From Capsulimonas sp. (GTDB lineage: Bacteria > Armatimonadota > Armatimonadia > Armatimonadales > Capsulimonadaceae), in NCBI GenBank assembly GCA_025963815.1, contig JAOQAA010000127.1, forward strand, positions 1 through 10,957: 10,957 bases of DNA, given 5' to 3'. How positions within the stretch are numbered: the stretch's first letter is position 1; each line of letters starts with the position of its first letter. Under the pieces are notes generated by a model. That model saw only the letters and a program-made list of their open reading frames with translations, had not been told where the DNA came from and made no database searches. Position numbers and translations under genes: made by a program. Positions 6,304-10,957 of the stretch are shown one piece after another.

Positions 6304-7626
6304 TTACCGGACGTTGAAGACAACGCTGTTGGACGAGCCGCCCGGAGCGGGATTGTTCACGCTCACGCTGTACGCGCCCGCCGTCGCCAGCATCGCCGCC
6401 GGAATGACGACAACGATCCGAGTGGCGATCACGCTCGACGCCGGGATCGGCGTTCCATTGAACAGGACCGACGAGCCGCCCACGAAGTTCTGCCCGTTGA
6501 TCGTCAGCGCCAGGTTCGCGGCGCCGTGCGTGGCGAACGCGGGGCTCAGCGCCGGGGTGTTCGCCGTCAAGCCGATCAGCACCGGAAGCGATCCATTCGC
6601 GAAGCCCTGCGCCCCGTTGACCGTCGCCGTGCCCACCAGTCCCACATCGTTCGTCGCCGCCACGGAGCCGGTGATCGTGATGGGATTGCTTTGCGCCGAC
6701 ACCTGAAGCGTCAGCGTATAGATGTTGCCGCTGCCGCCGTTGGAGAGGGCATAGGCTGTCTGCGGCAGGTACGCCAGGACTTTGGTGATCTTCCGGCCGC
6801 TCGGATCGTTCACCACCGCCGAGATCTTGATCGTGCCGCCGGTCGCCGGCAGGGTTGAAGGAGTGACGCTCGCGCTGGTAATCACCGGCGCTGCGGTGAG
6901 ATTGTCCTGCACGGACTTGCCGCCGGCCACGCTGCTGATAAAGCCCAGATCGTTTTTGGCGGTCAGATTGACGGCGTAAGTATCCGTCGTGTTCGTCGTG
7001 TTGTTGACCACGCTCTGGAACGTCCCCGTATAGATGTTGCCGACGCCCCCATTGGACAGGGCAATATCGCCGAGGTTGCCCCCGTTCATCGTCACTTTGC
7101 CGCCCACCGTCGTCGGACGACGGAACGGATCGACCACGGTCGCCGTTACCGTGATCTGGCCGCCGCTAAAGGGCAGCGTCGCCGGCGTCAGCGTGATCCC
7201 GCTGATCGCGGGGGGCTGATTGTCGTTCTGCTGACCGGCCAGGACAGCGACGGTCGCCGACTGCGTGGCCGATGCATCCGTCGCGGTAACAGTCGCGGAC
7301 CAGTTGAACGGCGCCGCAGTCGTGTTGAGCGTTCCAAAAGGGACATTGGCGGAATAGGTTGTTCCACTGCCGCCGTTGGACATCACGAACGAAGCGTTGT
7401 TGGGAGCGGCGGCGGTATTGCCCGTAATCCGCACCGACGCGCCGGTCACGGCCACAGTGTCCGTAATCGTCGCCGTCACCGTGATGACCCCGCCGGTCGG
7501 CGGCAGCAGACCGGGGGTCATCTTGACATTGGTAATCACCGGAGCAGCGCTCGCGGAATGCGCGAGACCGCCGCCGATCAGAGCGAGTGGAATAAAAATC
7601 AGTGATGCAGGTCGCGGGCTAAACAT
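6304..7626 (-). CDS. Secreted protein with three Ig-like repeats and a C-terminal IPT/TIG domain
   Basis: This 440-aa protein has a signal peptide (residues 1 to about 28: RPASLIFIPLALIGGG, then AHSASAA). Three repeats follow at about 29-130, 139-241 and 247-339. Each opens with a ...TP..LP..GG.I.V(S)A...D pattern and carries a SNGG(S/V)G..Y turn. Residues about 345-439 are an IPT/TIG domain (LTINGQNFVGGSSVLFNG, then VIPAAMLATAGAYSVSV and a final FNV strand). Such domains are beta-sandwiches used for adhesion or as spacers on exported proteins. No enzyme domain, anchor, LPXTG or PEP-CTERM tail is visible, so it is probably released or loosely surface-bound. The ATG has AAGGA (7636-7640) nine bases upstream. 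An operator-like repeat (7704-7729) lies in its promoter region, and a probable terminator lies at 6252-6283, so it is likely a single-gene unit. Confidence 0.88.
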   Translation of the reverse strand: MFSPRPASLIFIPLALIGGGLAHSASAAPVITNVKMTPGLLPPTGGVITVTATITDTVAVTGASVRITGNTAAAPNNASFVMSNGGSGTTYSANVPFGTLNTTAAPFNWSATVTATDASATQSATVAVLAGQQNDNQPPAISGITLTPATLPFSGGQITVTATVVDPFRRPTTVGGKVTMNGGNLGDIALSNGGVGNIYTGTFQSVVNNTTNTTDTYAVNLTAKNDLGFISSVAGGKSVQDNLTAAPVITSASVTPSTLPATGGTIKISAVVNDPSGRKITKVLAYLPQTAYALSNGGSGNIYTLTLQVSAQSNPITITGSVAATNDVGLVGTATVNGAQGFANGSLPVLIGLTANTPALSPAFATHGAANLALTINGQNFVGGSSVLFNGTPIPASSVIATRIVVVIPAAMLATAGAYSVSVNNPAPGGSSNSVVFNVR

Positions 7627-7703
7627 AATTAGGTTTCCTTGAAAAATACCCTGCCGCCATCGACAGAAGATAAGAGTGGCGCGATGGGCGAAAAAGTTTC
7701 CAG

Positions 7704-7729
7704 TATCACGTTATCACGTATTTTGTGAT
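7704..7729. promoter_or_regulatory. Operator-like tandem and inverted repeat upstream of the Ig/IPT gene
   Basis: TATCACGT occurs twice back to back (7704-7711, 7712-7719), and ATCAC (7713-7717) pairs with GTGAT (7725-7729) across seven bases. On the minus strand a weak -35 TTGCGA (7731-7736) and a poor -10 TAACGT (7708-7713), 17 bp apart, overlap this element. Symmetry plus overlap suggests a repressor or activator site for the 6304-7626 gene. The binding protein is unknown. Confidence 0.4.
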
Positions 7730-7828
7730 TTCGCAAGGTTTTCCTGCGATTCTCATAAATGGAGTATGATATCACTGGTATTACGCAAACCATAATTTCG
7801 ATCTGTCACCAGTATAGCGGCTCAATCG

Positions 7829-7882
7829 TGACGGCGCCGTGACGATTGACGCCAAAAACGTGACGGATCAAAACGAATGACG
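7829..7882 (+). repeat. Cluster of five TGACG direct repeats upstream of the CxxC-protein gene
   Basis: TGACG occurs at 7829, 7840, 7847, 7861 and 7878, all on the plus strand. Three of the copies are the longer CGTGACG (7827-7833, 7838-7844, 7859-7865). They lie 38-91 bp before the ATG at 7920, in an otherwise non-coding stretch (7627-7919). They may be tandem regulator sites or a local duplication. Confidence 0.4.
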
Positions 7883-7919
7883 CTATGTGCGTCCCATCTC
7901 GTGGAGCGATCGACCTTGT

Positions 7920-8615
7920 ATGAACATCCAATCCTTTGCCAGCTTCGACGAAATCAAAAACGACGCCGTCGTCGAGATCTATCCCCCCGCCAGCGCCTTT
8001 CAAGCGACCCTTGGGAACTTCAGTACGACGTATGACATACGGTGGCTATGCGCCCATTGCCAGCGCACCGAAATCACGCAGCTCACGGACCTCAGCATCA
8101 CGCCGCGCGGGGGCGCCCCGCTTCAGCCCGTGAAAAACGGACCGGGCGAATGGATCGCCAGCGCGTCGCTCCACGATCTTTTGACCCAAAACGGCGTCGC
8201 CTTGCGCCCCCTCTTCAAGCGCTTGGACTACTGGAGCATCGTCCCCCAAGAGTTTCGGTTTTGTGAAGACATCGATCCGGCGCGGTGGCTGGACGACACC
8301 TGTCCAGGCTGCGAAAAACAGTCCCTCGTGCGCACAGAGATGATTGCGGGAGTAACACACCGAGCCGAGCGGCCTCTGACGGTCACGAAAGAACAGATCG
8401 AGGGCATCATCTGGGGACGGTCGCCGCAGGCGTTCCAGCGGTTTCACGCATCGTCAAAGCCTCGGAATGAACCCGGCGGCCCCGCGCCATGCAATGCATG
8501 GGTGTTTGGAGACGGGATCCAATCACGCATGAACATCATGTCCGTCTCGCTGCTCAAAACGCTGCTGGACGCCGGCGTCCACGACCTCGCCTTCCGGCCC
8601 GTGAACGTGATATGA
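7920..8615 (+). CDS. Unknown protein with two CxxC pairs (possible zinc-binding)
   Basis: This 231-aa soluble protein starts at ATG 7920. GGAG lies at 7903-7906, rather far upstream; an in-frame GTG at 7887 would add 11 residues but has no ribosome site. Two cysteine pairs, CAHC (44-47) and CPGC (128-131), could together bind one zinc. The C-terminus (SVSLLKTLLDAGVHDLAFRPV, split by a helix) resembles the end of the double-CXXCG family first described in Myxococcus, but the match is weak and made from memory. No signal peptide or membrane segment is visible, so it is probably cytosolic. It is the only plus-strand gene between two minus-strand genes for exported proteins and converges with the second, 39 bp away. 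A palindrome overlaps its stop codon. Function unknown. Confidence 0.78.
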   Translation: MNIQSFASFDEIKNDAVVEIYPPASAFQATLGNFSTTYDIRWLCAHCQRTEITQLTDLSITPRGGAPLQPVKNGPGEWIASASLHDLLTQNGVALRPLFKRLDYWSIVPQEFRFCEDIDPARWLDDTCPGCEKQSLVRTEMIAGVTHRAERPLTVTKEQIEGIIWGRSPQAFQRFHASSKPRNEPGGPAPCNAWVFGDGIQSRMNIMSVSLLKTLLDAGVHDLAFRPVNVI

Positions 8616-8627
8616 GGACGCGTCCTC
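8614..8627. repeat. Perfect 14-bp palindrome between convergent genes
   Basis: GAGGACGCGTCCTC is fully self-complementary and overlaps the TGA stop of the CxxC gene (8613-8615). It can fold as a 5-bp stem with a four-base loop on either strand, which fits a short bidirectional terminator, but no T-run follows on either side. Confidence 0.4.
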
Positions 8628-8654
8628 TCCCACGCCAATCCTCATTCGTCCTGA

Positions 8655-9500
8655 TTACTCCCCGGACGGCAGCGCGATATCCTTAACTTCCAGCCATTGA
8701 TACAGACGTCCTTGCAGTTTCACACTCTTGAGGGCGTCCAATGTCATCCCGGGAAACACGAGCGTCTCCTGCTTGAAATCGTTCACGCTCATGGAGGCTC
8801 GGATCTCGGGGGCGATGGTTTTCCCCTGCGCATCAACCCCCACGAACCGAGTATCCACATCCGTCGCGGTGCTGGTGATAGTCAGGCCGGGATCGGCGCC
8901 GAACAGGCTCAGCTGGGAGAACACCACCGCGATATCGTGGTCTGCCCCGCCCGGCTCCACGAGCGTCGCACTCGTCGAAAGCATCCCGTCGTGTGTTTCT
9001 CCGTCGGCCAGATCCTTCCACTCCATCGACGTAACCCCCACGCGAACGGTGAAGGCTTTGGCCGCCCGAGGCAGCAGCGCCGCCACCGCATACAGCGAGC
9101 CGCCGTGCTTCAAATCCCCCTGACGCCAGACAAGCGTCCGATTCCCCGGGATTTTAATATCGCAGCTCTGCCCGGGCGCGAGATCATGGACCCTCACCAG
9201 CAAGCGAACGCCCTGCTCGCCGCTTCCCACCGTGTCACCCACCATGGGAATGCGGAACGGATCAGGTTCGCCAGGATCCGTGAACATCCCGCGCTTCATC
9301 GGACTGACCGCGAGTGGCTTGCCGTCGACACTCCTCCACGGCAACGCCGAATCCAGCCCCGAGACCCCCAAAATCTCAACCCTCGCAGAACTCGCCGGCA
9401 AGACCTGCGCCGCCCCGCCCGCGTCCGCAGCGTAATTGGGCGTTCCCGCCAGCAAAAATGCGGCGGCGCAAGACATCCAATAATGTTTTGTAATAATCAT
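8655..9500 (-). CDS. Exported protein of unknown family (copy B of a paralogous pair)
   Basis: This 281-aa protein starts at ATG 9500, chosen because it opens MIITK like its paralogue (MIIQK). An in-frame GTG at 9509 with GAGAGG upstream is an alternative. The signal peptide spans about residues 1-26 (HYWMSCAAAFLLAG, then an Ala-rich cut site NYAADA). It aligns along its full length with the protein at 5338-6123; shared blocks include EILGVS/RIVGVS near the start, the SCDIxI/SCDVxI region, LYAVxAxLP, RVGVxxxEWxDxAxG, DPGLT/APGLT, RFVGVDAQG/RVVGVDAAG and the LKSVKLQ/LKSVKVQ tail. It is longer by an insert around residues 70-90 (PFRIPMVGD region). No catalytic motif or anchor is seen. The shared pattern means these are real, conserved secreted proteins; their job is unknown. 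Confidence 0.85.
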   Translation of the reverse strand: MIITKHYWMSCAAAFLLAGTPNYAADAGGAAQVLPASSARVEILGVSGLDSALPWRSVDGKPLAVSPMKRGMFTDPGEPDPFRIPMVGDTVGSGEQGVRLLVRVHDLAPGQSCDIKIPGNRTLVWRQGDLKHGGSLYAVAALLPRAAKAFTVRVGVTSMEWKDLADGETHDGMLSTSATLVEPGGADHDIAVVFSQLSLFGADPGLTITSTATDVDTRFVGVDAQGKTIAPEIRASMSVNDFKQETLVFPGMTLDALKSVKLQGRLYQWLEVKDIALPSGE

Positions 9501-9576
9501 AAGTTTCACGAATCCACAGGCCTCTCACCCACACCACTCTGCTGGTTGGAAAGCGCCGCGTAATTGTTTCACAAGC

Positions 9577-9605
9577 AGTATAGTAATTTTCTTAAGTGAT
9601 CGCGA
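9577..9605 (-). promoter_or_regulatory. Possible promoter of exported-protein copy B
   Basis: TATACT (minus strand, 9582-9577) matches the -10 consensus at 5 of 6 bases. The base stretch 17 bp upstream (TCGCGA, 9605-9600) is a poor -35. Transcription would start near 9570, giving a leader of about 70 nt. Confidence 0.35.
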
Positions 9606-9643
9606 ACAATTCCCAATACGACGCCAACCGTCTGGTTCCCTGC

Positions 9644-9671
9644 TTTACAGAACGGACACATCGGGTATGCT
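9644..9671 (+). promoter_or_regulatory. Promoter of the GNAT gene, placing the transcript start at the ATG
   Basis: TTTACA (9644-9649) and TATGCT (9666-9671) with a 16-bp spacer match the consensus at 5 of 6 and 4 of 6 bases. The expected transcript start, about 6-7 bases after the -10, falls on or next to the ATG at 9678. No Shine-Dalgarno site precedes that ATG. The gene is therefore a candidate leaderless transcript. Confidence 0.5.
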
Positions 9672-9677
9672 GAACAA

Positions 9678-10163
9678 ATGAAACCATACGGATCGATTAC
9701 TGAGTTGCGGGACGTAACCATGGACGACTTGCCGATCTTTTACGAACAGCAATTAGATCCGGACGCCAATCATATGGCCGCCTTCACCGTCGAAAATCCG
9801 TCCGATTGGGATGCGTTTGAGATCCGCTGGGCGCGTATTCTGCGCGAGGCGAGCATCGTGAAGAAGACGATCGTCTGCGAGGGAGCGGTGGCGGGCAGCA
9901 TCGCCAGCTTCGAGCAGGATGGCGAGCGAGAGATCTGTTACTGGCTTGGGAGAAGCTACTGGGGACGAGGCGTCGCCACGAGCGCCCTCACCGCGTTCCT
10001 GCCGCTCATCACAACGCGCCCACTCCACGCCCGCGCCGCCAAAGACAACGCCGCATCGATCCGTGTGCTGGAGAAATGCGGCTTCGCCATTTCCAGTGAA
10101 GATGTCGGGTTCGCCAACGCCAGAGGCAAAGAAATCGAAGAATACATTTTTGTCATTCCGTAA
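9678..10163 (+). CDS. GNAT-family N-acetyltransferase (RimJ/RimL-like)
   Basis: This 161-aa protein is of normal length for a single GNAT domain. It transfers an acetyl group from acetyl-CoA to an amine; the substrate (protein N-terminus, antibiotic or small amine) cannot be told from sequence. The order of elements is typical: N-terminal LRDVTMDDLP (10-19), central strands ICYWLGR (86-92), the acetyl-CoA loop RSYWGRGVA (92-100), and motif B with NAASIRVLEKCGF (124-136), which also carries the usual Asn. This arrangement is most like the RimJ/RimL branch. It is cytosolic, with no fusion. The start is ATG 9678 without a Shine-Dalgarno site but with a promoter immediately upstream, so it may be leaderless. 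It converges with the DUF6194 gene 42 bp away. Confidence 0.92.
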   Translation: MKPYGSITELRDVTMDDLPIFYEQQLDPDANHMAAFTVENPSDWDAFEIRWARILREASIVKKTIVCEGAVAGSIASFEQDGEREICYWLGRSYWGRGVATSALTAFLPLITTRPLHARAAKDNAASIRVLEKCGFAISSEDVGFANARGKEIEEYIFVIP

Positions 10164-10205
10164 AAAAGCCTTGGAGCGGGATAACGATCGCCGGAAGCAA
10201 CGGGT

Positions 10206-10670
10206 TCAGGGGCCAGACGCCCCCGCGCGCTTCTCAACCCGCCGGACCGCAATCCCGTACGCCTCGGCAAGCCACGGCTTCATGCGTTCAAACGTCGCCT
10301 CGCTCGGACTGAGCACGCAGATCCAGGACTGCGGAGCGTACACCGGATGCGGCAGCACCTGATCCAGAACCGCGAAGTCATGCCCCGTCTCCACCACCCC
10401 ATGCTCCCCAGGCGGCCCCGGAGGCGCGCCAAGCAGCCCTCGATACGTCGCCTTGCTCACCCCGACATTCAGACGAAACACCCCTGGCCTCTCCAGATCG
10501 GACACTTGATCGTGACGATCCCCAGTCACCAGGGTCGCAAACGGCTGCTGATAGCTCGGCGGCAGATCGCGCTCGGGATCGTAGATAAAGTACGTATCGC
10601 CCGACGCCTCCACGGCGTTGACGCCTGGAAACGTTTCAGTAACATACCGAATGACTGCCGCCTCATCCAT
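10206..10670 (-). CDS. DUF6194 family protein
   Basis: This 154-aa soluble protein starts at ATG 10670, preceded by GAGG six bases upstream; an in-frame ATG at 10682 has no ribosome site. It matches my memory of DUF6194: an early EASGDTYFIYDP stretch (about 17-28), then PFATLVTGDRHD, LERPGVFRLNVGVSKATYR, a central VLPHPVYAPQSWICVLSPS and a helical end (LAEAYGIAVRR). This family is common in Actinomycetota and others. It has no assigned biochemical function, though its members look like small alpha/beta proteins. Length is normal. It is oriented away from the next plus-strand gene (10837), and the 166 bp between them contain at least one promoter. The annotation is good at family level; function is unknown. 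Confidence 0.85.
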   Translation of the reverse strand: MDEAAVIRYVTETFPGVNAVEASGDTYFIYDPERDLPPSYQQPFATLVTGDRHDQVSDLERPGVFRLNVGVSKATYRGLLGAPPGPPGEHGVVETGHDFAVLDQVLPHPVYAPQSWICVLSPSEATFERMKPWLAEAYGIAVRRVEKRAGASGP

Positions 10671-10676
10671 AAGTCG

Positions 10677-10680
10677 CCTC
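10677..10680 (-). promoter_or_regulatory. Shine-Dalgarno site deciding the DUF6194 start
   Basis: GAGG on the minus strand is followed by CGACTT and then ATG 10670, giving a six-base spacing. The in-frame ATG at 10682 lies upstream of it with no site of its own, so 10670 is the better start. Confidence 0.6.
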
Positions 10681-10746
10681 ATTTCTGTAAATCGTTCCCA
10701 TCAGCCCGCCCTATTCGCCAAGTTTCACACAATCCCCTCTGTCATT

Positions 10747-10775
10747 TTCATAAAAGCAGGCTTACGCAGTATAAT
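10747..10775 (+). promoter_or_regulatory. Promoter of the gene starting at 10837
   Basis: TTCATA (10747-10752) and a perfect TATAAT (10770-10775) are 17 bp apart. Transcription would start near 10782, giving a 55-nt leader with AGAGGTGA just before the ATG. On the minus strand, TATACT (10773-10768) overlaps the same bases and might serve the divergent DUF6194 gene, but it has no clear -35. Confidence 0.55.
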
Positions 10776-10836
10776 TCACAAAGAGAGCTTGATATCGTAA
10801 AACAGTAATCGCCGCCAAAAGACAGAGGTGACAATA

Positions 10837-10957
10837 ATGCTTAACTGGAAAGACAGCCGTTCCGGCCATGACCAAGACGTCCGCGTCCAGATCAACCCAG
10901 GCACGTTCCGCGCCGTCGACGACGATCTGATCACCGAGCAATTATTCGCAAGCGCCC
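10837..10957 (+). CDS. Unrecognised protein, first 40 residues only (cut by window edge)
   Basis: ATG 10837 is preceded by AGAGGTGA (10824-10831) at good spacing and by a strong promoter, so this is a genuine gene start. Forty codons are open to the edge. The visible part is hydrophilic (MLNWKDSRSGHDQDVRVQI, then TFRAVDDDLITEQLFA) with no signal peptide or known motif. Nothing can be said of its function from this fragment. Confidence 0.7.
   Translation, partial: MLNWKDSRSGHDQDVRVQINPGTFRAVDDDLITEQLFASA

Noticed and set aside
6304..7642. Plus-strand frames across the Ig/IPT gene and possible short tandem DNA repeats
   Set aside because: The frames are antisense shadows. The repetition is at protein level (diverged Ig-like units); no exact DNA repeats long enough to call as a repeat array or CRISPR were seen.
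8697..9563. Long plus-strand open frame (288 codons) opposite exported-protein copy B
   Set aside because: It is fully antisense to a gene with a signal peptide and a paralogue; its product is His/Arg/Pro-rich with no fold-like pattern, as expected for the complement of GC-rich coding DNA.
10164..10205. AAAAAAG tract between the convergent GNAT and DUF6194 genes as a terminator
   Set aside because: The minus strand has a T-run, but I could not draw a convincing stem directly before it.

Overview
The window looks like a piece of a bacterial chromosome, most likely from Armatimonadota (a Capsulimonas-like organism). That placement is an inference. It rests on two pseudopilin-like genes of the H-X9-DG type, several secreted proteins of unknown family, and high GC in most of the window. 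Planctomycetota, Verrucomicrobiota and related groups also carry many H-X9-DG pseudopilins and remain possible. No rRNA, tRNA, CRISPR array, transposase or integrase was seen.

Layout. (1) Positions 1-1955, minus strand: a tight operon reading TIR protein (377 aa), SLOG-domain protein (195 aa), then a second TIR protein cut by the window edge. This is the most interesting part. TIR and SLOG domains are the two halves of NAD-derived nucleotide signalling in Thoeris-type antiphage defence. Here they are separate genes and no SIR2 effector is visible. A 123-aa orphan lies just upstream (2170-2541, minus). This block is visibly less GC-rich than the rest: a sample line at 1621-1680 is 27/60 GC, against 42/60 at 7141-7200. 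That fits an acquired defence segment. (2) Positions 2661-2957, plus: a small protein with two membrane segments. (3) Positions 3096-4651: two convergent pseudopilin-like genes. (4) Positions 4706-6123, minus: a membrane protein and an exported protein. (5) Positions 6304-7626, minus: a secreted protein with three Ig-like repeats and an IPT/TIG domain. (6) Positions 7920-8615, plus: an unknown protein with two CxxC pairs. (7) Positions 8655-9500, minus: an exported protein that is a full-length paralogue of the one at 5338-6123. (8) Positions 9678-10163, plus: a GNAT acetyltransferase, probably leaderless. (9) Positions 10206-10670, minus: a DUF6194 protein. (10) From 10837, plus: the start of an unrecognised gene behind a good promoter.

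How the genes work together. The TIR-SLOG-TIR block reads as one functional unit: adjacent genes, same strand, a start signal touching the preceding stop codon, and domains known to act together. A reasonable model is that one TIR makes or consumes an NAD-derived nucleotide and the SLOG protein senses or processes it. The effector may lie in the truncated TIR gene. The rest (pseudopilins, exported paralogues, Ig/IPT protein) looks like envelope and secretion functions of the host lineage with no clear single pathway.
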